DNA of 22,894 nucleotides, from NCBI GenBank assembly GCA_003526525.1, contig DPVV01000068.1, positions 1-22,894 of the forward strand. Reading direction: 5' to 3'. The stretch is from Lachnoclostridium phytofermentans (GTDB taxonomy: Bacteria > Bacillota > Clostridia > Lachnospirales > Lachnospiraceae). Of the stretch, positions 1-6,937 are shown piece by piece. A program made the position numbers and the translations under genes. A model generated the notes under the pieces. That model was not told where the DNA came from. It worked only from the letters and a program-made list of their open reading frames with translations, and searched no databases. Position 1 is the stretch's first letter. Every line of letters starts with the position of its first letter.

Positions 1-1407
1 CTAAATTTAAAAAAGCCGGATGCTACGGATTTTTATAATATTAAAGATTTTAATGATAATATGGAGAAAATAGATGAACACAAGCATAGTAGCAGTGATA
101 TTACAGACTTTCCAGATAGTAATGTCAATACTATGGTTAATGCAAAACAGTTCACTACAGAATCAGAAGCAAATGCATTTTTCGACACTTGTAGTAACAT
201 TTATCCAGACCATACACACTATAAGCTTGCAATAGGTCTTTCATTTGCACACTCTATTCTTGGTCAGGGTTCATTTTTCTTAGAAGGTTATAAGACAAAT
301 AATACTTGGGGTTGGCAGAAAGTTACTACTAACGATTCAGTAAGTTCCAGAAGCTTATCTAGGTCTATTAATAATGGCATGTGGAATAAGTGGGAATATG
401 GTAGTAATCCATTAACTACGATACTTGATGCGAATTCTAATCTTGACACTGTACTAACTAGTGGTTTCTATCGTTTAAGTGGTAATACAAATATCCCTGT
501 TGAGGACATTGTAGCACCAAATAAGGGTAACTATAATTATGGTACTATGATTGTTACAAGAGGACATGATACATTTAGTCAGATTATTTTCCCTTATCAA
601 AATAACTATACCCCAATAATTAGAACTGGAACTACAAGTAATACAGCTACTAAGAAGTTTGACTACTTAGATTCTGGTAAGTTAGATGGTAAGAGTATTA
701 AGGAGTTATTCCCTATAAACACCTTAAGAGATTTTATCAAAGGTACACTGATAAAAACGTCTCTAAAGAGAGCATCTTCTATTCCTTGGTTGCTACAAAT
801 AAGAGGGAACTCCTATGGAGACCTTAATGGAGGAGCACCTTTCCACACAGAAGTACAAGGGTACAACTATACTGATAATAACGGAAATATTGTAGGTATT
901 GGTGCTTACTCCTTGGGTAAAGAGATTGCATTTATAGACGCTTTTTTTTCACAAGATGATGATTGTCTCTGCTTTTGGTTTCCTAGACAAACCTACTGGA
1001 ATGGTTTTAACGTAATAGTTTTAAATGTTGGTACTACTGCTTCTCATAAAAATGTTGTTACTTCTATAACTGATGTTGATAAGCCTACTAACATAACTAA
1101 TAACATAAGAATAATCCCTATTAATTACTCTAGGAAAGACCTAGTATTTAGAGAGGTCACAGTAACAACGGGAGCTTGGGTTGCGGATACACAATTTACT
1201 TCATATGGATATAACTTTAGAGCCGCCTTAACTTGTAATGGAGCATTACAAGAGCATACACCTGTAGTCACCTTCTATCCGGCACAGACATTGGATGATA
1301 ATATTGCACCTCTTGTATATTGTGCTAATGGTAGTGTTACTATTTATGCAAAAACAAAGCCTACCGCAAATTTTGCAATACCAGAAATACGTCTTATGTA
1401 CAATTAG
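1..1407 (+). CDS. Phage tail-fibre / receptor-binding protein, 5' end outside window
   Basis: The reading frame is open to the first base of the window. An ATG exists at 61, but the 20 codons before it (ending FYNIKDFNDN) read straight into MEKIDEH, and the run FYNIxDFNxNMEKIDEH is a common phage tail-protein linker. The true start is therefore upstream. After the linker come pyocin-knob-like stretches: one near residues 30-115 (counted from the ATG) with tryptophans in GWQKV and WNKWEYG, and one near 118-190 with DTVLTSGFYRL and IIRTGTT, a pattern known from tail-fibre tips. The remaining C-terminal half has no motif I recognise and is probably the receptor-binding part. The gene ends 13 bp before the next start, so the two are likely co-transcribed late genes. 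The host receptor cannot be told from the sequence. Confidence 0.75.
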   Translation, partial: LNLKKPDATDFYNIKDFNDNMEKIDEHKHSSSDITDFPDSNVNTMVNAKQFTTESEANAFFDTCSNIYPDHTHYKLAIGLSFAHSILGQGSFFLEGYKTNNTWGWQKVTTNDSVSSRSLSRSINNGMWNKWEYGSNPLTTILDANSNLDTVLTSGFYRLSGNTNIPVEDIVAPNKGNYNYGTMIVTRGHDTFSQIIFPYQNNYTPIIRTGTTSNTATKKFDYLDSGKLDGKSIKELFPINTLRDFIKGTLIKTSLKRASSIPWLLQIRGNSYGDLNGGAPFHTEVQGYNYTDNNGNIVGIGAYSLGKEIAFIDAFFSQDDDCLCFWFPRQTYWNGFNVIVLNVGTTASHKNVVTSITDVDKPTNITNNIRIIPINYSRKDLVFREVTVTTGAWVADTQFTSYGYNFRAALTCNGALQEHTPVVTFYPAQTLDDNIAPLVYCANGSVTIYAKTKPTANFAIPEIRLMYN

Positions 1408-1420
1408 GAGGTAATAATAC

Positions 1421-2947
1421 ATGTTTGGAACAACAAATAAAGGCGGCGGTGGCTCACTAAGTACCGCCATAAATGGAACTAAAAAGAAGTACTATGCTTA
1501 TGCATCACAGGATATAAAGAAAGGTGACTTTGTTCATTTTCAAACGGGTGTATCCGGTATAGGTGCGGGAACTGCTTCATGGAGAAGTTCAGGTATATTT
1601 TTACCTTTAAGAGTCCAAGACCATTGTAAAGCAATTAAATTAAATGAAACCAATGTTATTATGGTATATAAAGATGGTAACTACGTTCCAACCGTAAAAG
1701 CTGTGACAGTAGATGGAGTAGAATTAATTGGTGGAAATGCCATTGTGATGGGCGGAAATGAAATGTCTAAGGACGGATGTAGAATTAATGTTGCTAGAAT
1801 AGATAATAGCAGAGCACTTTTTACGTGCATAGCCAGTGGTATCTCGGGAATGAGTACAATCTTATATGCTAGAGTATTGACCATTAGTGGCAATACTATT
1901 TCTGCGGGAACAACCCTTGCGATGAGTCTTAATATAAATTCACCTAACTATTTAATTTCGGGGGAAGAAAGTACTAGATTAATTTGTTATGGGGATATGG
2001 CTTACCTAACATTTGCAATTTGGGGAAGTGGTTCAACTTCTACTACAGATATCTATACTGCACGGTTGAACATTTCTGGAACTACAGTATCTGCTGATAG
2101 CATTCCTACAGAATATCTATACTATGTCAGATACGAAAACAGTTCTTCCAACACATATTCCATGACTCAATTGGGAGAGACTAATAAATTAATCACCTTA
2201 TGCAACAATGGAAACTCTACGATGACTTTCGTGTATGTTACCCAACTTGGTGCTAAAGGTGTCGCAAGTACTAGACAGCTTGTAAATACAAATATTCCTT
2301 GGACCGGAGGCTATAATAATATATTTAATATACTCTCTGTCTCGGACAATCAAATAATTATTGTAGGAAAATCCACTAATGGAGGAGAATATAAAGCGTA
2401 CGTGATGGGATTGTTGGTAAATTCAAATAATACTGTTACCTTTTCTAATCCGGGAGTTGTATTATCAGAATCTACTTCATATGTTCAAATTGGACCTTTT
2501 GCAAAGTGTAGCTTCCGAGAAGTTGGAAATTCCAGAATAATGTTAAACTATACAATCGCCGTTGATACAGATAAATTTATCCATAACAGAGTAGTTACTC
2601 TAAATGGTGCAGTTCCTAGCATTGGACCAGACTTGCAGTTATCACTTCCAAATGGTGAAACTGATAAAAGCTATTTTCAAAAAAGTGGTTGCTGTCAACT
2701 CACAGCTTCAAAAGTTCTTATATGCTCCCAAGCTTACAACATACCTATGCAAGGAATGGTCCTAAATGCACCATCAAATGCAATAGAAACAATAAACTAC
2801 TTTTATGAAACACAAGTAAGAAAAGCCTTAAATAATGATGATATTAATGGTATAGCCATTGAAGATGCAAAGGGTGGAGTACTAACAGGAGCTAGTGCTG
2901 CACATAACCAAGCATGTGATGTTATATCAATAACATCACCAAGTTAA
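1421..2947 (+). CDS. Phage tail-associated protein, probable beta-propeller
   Basis: The 508-residue product starts at an ATG preceded by a strong AGGAGG site at 1406-1412. I do not recognise a named family. The N-terminus has a GGGG run (residues 8-11), then YYAYASQDIKKGDFV. The body (about 60-440) is a series of repeated beta-rich stretches of the type 'I-x-VY-x-DG ... Y-x-A-x-V-L-x-I-x-G-x-T-I-S', which looks like successive blades of a beta-propeller. The C-terminus (INGIAIEDAKGGVLTG) resembles the short GIA-containing end domain of several phage surface proteins. Position between a tail-fibre gene and the lysis genes suggests a host-contact role such as a fibre or spike accessory protein. 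There is no signal peptide or membrane segment. Function is inferred from place and fold pattern only. Confidence 0.65.
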   Translation: MFGTTNKGGGGSLSTAINGTKKKYYAYASQDIKKGDFVHFQTGVSGIGAGTASWRSSGIFLPLRVQDHCKAIKLNETNVIMVYKDGNYVPTVKAVTVDGVELIGGNAIVMGGNEMSKDGCRINVARIDNSRALFTCIASGISGMSTILYARVLTISGNTISAGTTLAMSLNINSPNYLISGEESTRLICYGDMAYLTFAIWGSGSTSTTDIYTARLNISGTTVSADSIPTEYLYYVRYENSSSNTYSMTQLGETNKLITLCNNGNSTMTFVYVTQLGAKGVASTRQLVNTNIPWTGGYNNIFNILSVSDNQIIIVGKSTNGGEYKAYVMGLLVNSNNTVTFSNPGVVLSESTSYVQIGPFAKCSFREVGNSRIMLNYTIAVDTDKFIHNRVVTLNGAVPSIGPDLQLSLPNGETDKSYFQKSGCCQLTASKVLICSQAYNIPMQGMVLNAPSNAIETINYFYETQVRKALNNDDINGIAIEDAKGGVLTGASAAHNQACDVISITSPS

Positions 2948-2963
2948 ATGAGGAGGACACAAA

Positions 2964-3366
2964 ATGTTTGTTTTAACAGATATCAAGAATGTAGTTGTAT
3001 ATTTGTCAAGTACAAGGCCAGTACCAGTCAGAGTTAATGAAGAAAAAGGTGAATGGGAAGAGTACCAAAAAGATAAAGCGTTAGGATACTTTGATAAATT
3101 AGGTAATGTAGTATTAGGTAGCTTGATGTAGCTGTAGTAGAAGTACTAGAAGACCATCAATTACCAGAAGACTTTATTACAGACAAATACAAATACACAG
3201 AAGAGAGGGGATTTTACTTTAATGAGAGTTGGGTGGAACCACTTAGACCACAAGAACAAGTAGTCGTTTGCTGGAGGAGAAGTTTAATATTCTATTATTA
3301 GAAAAGGCAGAAGCCGAGTTAGAGATTGATGAACGTTTATCATTACTTGAACTCGGTCTAGCATAA
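2964..3366 (+). pseudogene. Small phage tail-region gene broken by two frameshifts
   Basis: The start ATG has a good GAGGAGG site at 2950-2956. The first frame gives 55 residues (MFVLTDIKNVVVYLSS...) and stops at 3129-3131. From about 3122 the same protein style continues in the -1 frame (DVAVVEVLEDHQLPEDF ... ESWVEPLRPQEQVV) to about 3265. From about 3268 it continues in a third frame (LLEEKFNILLLEKAEAELE ... LLELGLA) to the TAA at 3364-3366. The last part looks like the short helical C-terminus usual for small proteins just before XkdX. Neither later segment has its own ribosome site. Two separate one-base losses in one ancestral gene of about 133 codons is the simplest reading. Sequencing error is possible. 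I do not know the function. Confidence 0.65.
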
Positions 3367-3380
3367 AAAGGAGAAAGGCT

Positions 3381-3539
3381 ATGAATACATTTTATAACTG
3401 TATGATAGTAATCACAAACCAGAAGAAAACAAGAGAACAAATGCTTTCTCTTATGGACCTCTATGTAATGAACAACAGAATTACATCAGAGCAGTACCAG
3501 GAGTTAGCAGATAAAATGGATCAAGTGGGATTAGTATAA
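3381..3539 (+). CDS. XkdX-like short phage protein
   Basis: This 52-codon gene starts at an ATG with an AAGGAGAAAG ribosome site at 3368-3377, 14 bp after the broken gene, and stops with TAA followed by another TAA. The product is a short helical protein with a C-terminal ITSEQYQELADKM motif. That motif resembles the end of XkdX-family proteins, which are encoded between the tail-fibre and holin genes in PBSX-like and many Clostridium phages. No transmembrane segment or catalytic motif is visible. The XkdX assignment rests on size, the 'ITxEQYxEL' ending and gene order. The role of this family is not known. Confidence 0.6.
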   Translation: MNTFYNCMIVITNQKKTREQMLSLMDLYVMNNRITSEQYQELADKMDQVGLV

Positions 3540-3557
3540 TAATCATTTGCATACATA

Positions 3558-3585
3558 GAGCGCTCATATGGGCGCTCATTTTTGT
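3558..3585 (+). terminator. Rho-independent terminator before the holin gene
   Basis: GAGCGC at 3558-3563 and GCGCTC at 3572-3577 form a 6-bp GC-rich stem with an 8-nt loop, followed by ATTTTTGTG. It sits between the tail genes and the lysis genes and probably lets only part of the transcription through. Confidence 0.65.
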
Positions 3586-3602
3586 GTGCGGAAAGAGGTA
3601 TA

Positions 3603-4085
3603 ATGGAGAAAATGAAGATTTATGCAATGCAAGGTGCATTTGCAACAGTAACGGCTAGTTTTACAGCTAAATTAGGTATCTTATGGTGGGTACTCCTTAT
3701 TTTTGTTATTTGTATGATTATCGATTTTCTGTCTGGCATGGCTGCTTCAAAAAAAGAAAGTATTGAGTATCCAGATGATAAAACAAAGGGATGGAGTAGT
3801 AAGAAGGGCACACTTGGAATTATTAAGAAATTTGGATACACTTTAATTGTCGGAGTTGCTATCATATTAGATTTTCTCATATATAAGACATCAGGTTTTT
3901 TAGGGTTTGATATGCCAACATCTACATTTTTTGGCCTGTTAATAACAGTATTATTTATATTAAACGAGTTGCTTTCCATAACAGAGAATGCAGGACGAAT
4001 GGGAGCAAACATTCCGCAATTCTTAGTAAATGCAATATCAGCACTTAAAGGTAAAGTTGAGAATAAGGGAGGTAAAAATGAATGA
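3603..4085 (+). CDS. Phage holin (phage_holin_4 / Cph1-type)
   Basis: The product is 160 residues counted from the ATG at 3603. I chose this start because GAAAGAGG at 3591-3598 is correctly spaced from it; an upstream TTG at 3582 lies inside the terminator tail and is unlikely. Hydrophobic helices lie at about residues 20-42 (LGILWWVLLIFVICMIIDFL), 72-92 (YTLIVGVAIILDFLIY) and 104-123 (FFGLLITVLFILNELL). Between them are the family's conserved stretches, WSSKKGTLGIIKKFGY and ELLSITENAGRMG. Holins of this family form lesions in the cytoplasmic membrane at the end of the phage cycle and let the endolysin reach the wall. The stop codon overlaps the endolysin start (ATGA), so the two are translationally coupled. 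Confidence 0.88.
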   Translation: MEKMKIYAMQGAFATVTASFTAKLGILWWVLLIFVICMIIDFLSGMAASKKESIEYPDDKTKGWSSKKGTLGIIKKFGYTLIVGVAIILDFLIYKTSGFLGFDMPTSTFFGLLITVLFILNELLSITENAGRMGANIPQFLVNAISALKGKVENKGGKNE

Positions 4086-4738
4086 GCAATAAAAGTAATC
4101 AAGGTTTAGTAGATTACGCATTAAAGCAGGTTGGTATTAAGTATGTAATGGGTACTAACTGTAGATTATTAACCGCTTCTAGGTTACAATCACTTATTAA
4201 CACTAATCCTGTTAATTGGTTTACAGTAGATCGTATCAAAGAATGTAATAAGTGGGTAGGACAAGTTACAACAGATTGTCATGGCTTGATTGAAGGATAT
4301 ATAAACGATTATAACCTCAATGGTGTAGTTGAAGCAGGTGAAGGAACCTATGATATGACTTCAGATAATGCCTTTAATAAGGCTACTGTAAAAGGTGAAA
4401 TCTCAACTATTGATAAAGACTTGGTTGGTCTGTGTGTTCGTTATCCTGGTCACGTCGGTGTTTATATTGGTAATGGACAAGTGGTTGAAGCACGTGGGCT
4501 TAATTACGGTGTTTGTATCACAAATTTGAAAGATAGACCATGGACTCACTGGTACGAACATCCGGGGATAGAGTATGAGAAAGTAACAACAAAGAGAGTA
4601 TTATTGTTGACAACTCCGTATATGCGCGGGAATGATGTTAAAAAGCTACAACAACTTATAGGTGTAAATGCTGATGGTATCTATGGTCCAGTTACAGATA
4701 AAAAGGTGAAAGAGATACTAGGAGTACTTGGAAAATAA
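4082..4738 (+). CDS. Phage endolysin: NlpC/P60 peptidase plus peptidoglycan-binding tail
   Basis: The 218-residue product overlaps the holin stop by four bases and has a GGGAGG site at 4067-4072. Residues 1-155 form an NlpC/P60-type cysteine peptidase. The catalytic Cys is in TTDCHGLIEGY (about residue 62), the catalytic His in YPGHVGVYIGNGQ (about residue 122), and VVEARG follows where the third polar residue usually lies. Residues 173-215 match one PG_binding_1 repeat: a GNDVKKLQQLIGVNADGIYGP core with the typical 'DGIYGPxT' turn. There is no signal peptide, as expected for a holin-dependent lysin. By family it would cut peptide cross-bridges or stem peptides of host peptidoglycan. All key residues I can check are present, so this gene looks intact although its surroundings are decaying. 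Confidence 0.88.
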   Translation: MSNKSNQGLVDYALKQVGIKYVMGTNCRLLTASRLQSLINTNPVNWFTVDRIKECNKWVGQVTTDCHGLIEGYINDYNLNGVVEAGEGTYDMTSDNAFNKATVKGEISTIDKDLVGLCVRYPGHVGVYIGNGQVVEARGLNYGVCITNLKDRPWTHWYEHPGIEYEKVTTKRVLLLTTPYMRGNDVKKLQQLIGVNADGIYGPVTDKKVKEILGVLGK

Positions 4739-4741
4739 ACT

Positions 4742-4765
4742 TTTTGTTATAACACAAAATTTTTT
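4742..4765 (+). terminator. Weak terminator after the endolysin gene
   Basis: TTTTGT (4742-4747) pairs with ACAAAA (4754-4759) and is followed by six T. The stem is AT-rich and short, but its place directly after the last phage gene makes it likely. Confidence 0.5.
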
Positions 4766-5264
4766 CCTTATCATGATAGAGGGAGAATATTTTATAATAA
4801 GGCCTTATTAAAATGAAACACCTATAACAATACTATAAAAAGAATGTATGACAAAGAATCTTAGGCAACTAGCAGCGCTGCTTGTTTCTTCAAGTATATT
4901 TACATTCAACTCTAATTGTTTTAATTTTAGGGCTAGTTTTATTGATTGTTGCTCCTCCATTTCTTTATAACGGTAAAACTCATTAGTTTGTTCGTCACAA
5001 TGAGATTTATTATATAGAAAAATATCTTCTCAACTACAAAGATAGTTTCTAATTAATTCTTTTCTAGGTAATTCTTTTTTATGTTCTTAATACATGATCT
5101 TTATCCTTCTGAATATTTCATATTTTGCTTATGTGGTACCTTAGATAAGTCTAAGCAATACGATACAATGTAAAAATTCCTGGTACCAAAGCATTTACGA
5201 TAAAAGGTTCTAAATTCTAATGCTTTTCTCCTATTATTATATACATTGTAATATCCTAACCATC
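4766..5264. other. Gene-poor stretch, possible gene remnant on the - strand
   Basis: No intact gene is visible. On the - strand the frame from 5029 down to 4808 is open for 73 codons and looks protein-like in part (CDEQTNEFYRYKEMEEQQS, then a helical KLALKLKQLELN run). It has no ribosome site, its only ATG is internal, and it starts directly after a stop, so it may be the tail of a lost gene. Two nested inverted repeats occur: 5164-5172 with 5242-5250 (9 bp), and 5188-5195 with 5219-5226 (8 bp). I found no attachment-site pair or integrase. Confidence 0.35.
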
Positions 5265-5390
5265 GCTACCGTCACCGCCGCTACAATAATTGTCTTCATA
5301 TTATTCCCGAGCCAAACAATGAAAACTGGTGTAACATATCCGCTTTACTGATTGCTCCAGCTATATCATGAGTGATTAGTACGGCAGTTT
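5265..5390 (-). pseudogene. Shard of a second SsuBC/TauBC-type ABC transporter
   Basis: Two pieces match the intact transporter at 15935-17535 in the same orientation. Bases 5337-5387 match 16905-16955 with 4 differences in 51 and read AVLITHDIAGAISKAD, the H-loop region of the ATPase (intact: AVLITHDIAEAISTAD). Bases 5265-5334 match 16290-16359 with 5 differences in 70 and read PVFIVWLGNNMKTIIVAAV, the middle of the permease. In the intact operon these pieces are about 545 bp apart; here only two bases separate them, so an internal deletion joined them. Six of the nine differences fall at third codon positions, so the copy was once under selection as a protein gene and is not a fresh partial duplication. 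I see no further match on either side. Confidence 0.8.
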
Positions 5391-5408
5391 ATATACCACA
5401 GAAACTAT

Positions 5409-5437
5409 TTGAAAACATTATGAAACTGTTGTAATAT
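5409..5437 (+). promoter_or_regulatory. Probable sigma-A promoter of the cytochrome gene
   Basis: TTGAAA (5409-5414), a 17-bp spacer and TAATAT (5432-5437) lie 55 bp before the start at 5493. No clear operator is visible. Confidence 0.45.
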
Positions 5438-5492
5438 ACTTATATTAGTAGCATTAATTAACATTCCCAAATACATAGTAGGAGGCATTCAT

Positions 5493-6199
5493 ATGTTTGA
5501 AGCATTAGGTGGATTATTTGGCTGGCTTCTAGTCTTTACTTTTACTGGTACAATATTGAATTATTGTTTGAAATTTGTGAATAAACATTTTGGTAAGACG
5601 ATATCTGCTTATCCGACGGGGAAGAAGATAATGAAAATTCTGATGACTATATTTATACGTAATCACAAATATTTTGGATTGGCTACGGTTGTGTTCTTAC
5701 TTGCACATTTTATAGCCCAGTTTACTAAGTTCGGAATCAATGTAACCGGATGTATTGCTGCTATTTTAATGATTTTGGAGGTATTGCTGGGTGTTTATGC
5801 AAACATAAAGAAGAAGCCAAGAAAAGGAGCATGGTTCATTGCTCATCGTATACTAGCTGTTTTGATCATTCTTGGAATTGCAATTCATCTAATTATTCCC
5901 AATGCATTAAATGTGGTAGCAGGGAAAGAGAATATATCTCAGGTATATGATTCAGTAGATGTTTCAAAAGTATAATCCTTTACATTGGATGAATTGTCAA
6001 AATACAATGGAGAAAATGGAAAAAAAGGCTTATATTGCTTATAAAGGTCAGGTCTATGATGTTACAGATGTTCTGAAGTGGAAAGATGGGAAGCATCATG
6101 GTCAAAAAGTTGGAATGGAATCTTACAGAAGAACTGGACGAGGCACCTCATGGAAATTCTGTATTGGATGATTTGGTGATTGTAGGGGAAATAGAGTGA
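5493..6199 (+). pseudogene. Broken membrane cytochrome b / cytochrome b5-domain fusion
   Basis: The ATG at 5493 follows a TAGGAGG site (5479-5485). The first 160 codons are intact and encode four membrane helices (about 5-29, 57-77, 83-104, 113-136). Histidines 58/72 and 118/132 form two pairs, each 14 residues apart, as in four-helix b-type cytochromes and ferric-reductase-like proteins. A TAA at 5973-5975 then interrupts. The same frame continues SFTLDELSKYNGENG and runs into a cytochrome b5-like heme domain that needs two more corrections: one extra A in the seven-A run 6020-6026, then one extra base near 6117-6118. The corrected domain reads KAYIAYKGQVYDVTDVLKWK, DGKHHG, then TEELDEAPHGNSVLDD, with the two expected heme histidines, and ends at 6197-6199. 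The heme domain has no start or ribosome site of its own. The intact ancestor was probably an electron-transfer membrane protein of about 235 residues. The first 160 residues could still be made. Confidence 0.75.
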
Positions 6200-6222
6200 T
6201 ATTAAATATACAACAAGAATTT

Positions 6223-6247
6223 AGCTAGTTAACCACTAGCTTTTTTT
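6223..6247 (+). terminator. Terminator after the cytochrome gene
   Basis: AGCTAGT (6223-6229) and ACTAGCT (6235-6241) form a 7-bp perfect stem with a 5-nt loop, followed by a run of T to 6247. Confidence 0.75.
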
Positions 6248-6258
6248 GTGCCCTTTTA

Positions 6259-6468
6259 ATGCAAAGTATGGATAATGGTTACAAGAGACTCATATCTTTA
6301 CCGTTTGAAGGAAGTTATTATATGGTATGGGGATATATTAAGGAACCTGGGGCGTTAAAAGCATTTCCAATCTTATTTTCTGCTAAATACTACTATGAAC
6401 ATTTGGATAAGAAAGAGCTAATTCACTATTATTTAAGGCTAAAAAATAGAAAATCAATAGTAATTTAA
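6259..6468 (+). CDS. Doubtful 69-codon reading frame, possible gene fragment
   Basis: The frame begins with an ATG 12 bp after a terminator and has no ribosome site. The product is fairly normal in composition (SLPFEGSYYMVWGYIKEPG, then FPILFSAKYYYEHLDKKEL) with no membrane segment, signal or motif that I recognise. The amino-acid pattern is more protein-like than a chance frame in AT-rich DNA, so it may be the remains of a longer gene cut by the same events that broke its neighbours. I assign no function. Confidence 0.25.
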   Translation: MQSMDNGYKRLISLPFEGSYYMVWGYIKEPGALKAFPILFSAKYYYEHLDKKELIHYYLRLKNRKSIVI

Positions 6469-6486
6469 ATTTAAATAAACTTTTTA

Positions 6487-6514
6487 TTGAAAAATTTGGA
6501 AATAATGGTATAAT
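6487..6514 (+). promoter_or_regulatory. Promoter with no gene behind it
   Basis: TTGAAA (6487-6492), a 16-bp spacer and TATAAT (6509-6514). The next thing downstream is a terminator, not a start codon. Confidence 0.5.
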
Positions 6515-6558
6515 GTACAAAAACTAAGCAAATAAATTTAAATTGGAATAAGGTTAAT

Positions 6559-6585
6559 AAAGTATCTAATTAGATAACTTTTTAT
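6559..6585 (+). terminator. Weak hairpin with T-run
   Basis: AAAGT-ATCT (6559-6567) pairs with AGAT-A-ACTTT (6572-6581) with one bulged A, followed by TTTATT. It is AT-rich and of uncertain strength. Confidence 0.35.
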
Positions 6586-6757
6586 TATATATAGAATAGA
6601 ACAAAAACGATTATATTATAATAAACTAATATTTGTAAGAATATTATGTTTTTTCTCTATATAATATTATAGAAAGCTTATTTATTCTGATTATAAATAG
6701 TGGAACTATCAAAAAAAATTATACTAATCTATACCATTATAAATTTATAGTCGGATT

Positions 6758-6793
6758 AAAGAGTCGGTCTGTTTTTAGCACTGGCTCTTTTTG
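6758..6793 (+). terminator. Rho-independent terminator upstream of opp operon
   Basis: An 11-bp stem with G-U pairs forms between AAAGAGTCGGT (6758-6768) and ACTGGCTCTTT (6780-6790), with loop CTGTTTTTAGC, and is followed by TTG and TTT. It lies 145 bp before the binding-protein start. Confidence 0.65.
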
Positions 6794-6937
6794 TTTAAAT
6801 ATATTGTGAAGAGTCGAAAAAAATGAATAACAGTGGAAACCAGCAATATTTAAGTTTTCAGTATAAAGTCATTTTTACTTCAAATGGTAAAAATGTGCTT
6901 ATAATACTGTCTACATATAAAAAAATGAGGAAAATTC

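Larger units (their letters stand above)
6469..6937 (+). other. Gene-less stretch with promoter and two terminators; opp leader
   Basis: No protein gene is visible. A promoter (6487-6514), a weak terminator (6559-6585) and a good terminator (6758-6793) follow one another with nothing coding between them. The last 140 bp probably hold the promoter of the downstream opp operon: TATAAT at 6900-6905 with a poor -35 region (TTTACT at 6874-6879 is 20 bp away, too far to be convincing). The binding-protein gene then has a TGAGG ribosome site at 6926-6930. Confidence 0.5.

Noticed and set aside
3110..3140. Programmed -1 frameshift
   Set aside because: No slippery heptamer is present at the shift, and a second shift of the same kind follows 140 bp later, so decay or read error is more likely.
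3620..4102. A 160-codon - strand frame opposite the holin gene
   Set aside because: It is the mirror of a clear holin reading frame, without a family pattern of its own.
5162..5252. Nested inverted repeats as a mobile-element end or structured RNA
   Set aside because: The arms are only 8-9 bp and AT-rich, with long loops; chance is a sufficient explanation.
4739..5492. Prophage attachment site
   Set aside because: No direct-repeat pair, tRNA 3' end or integrase can be seen, and the other prophage end is outside the window.
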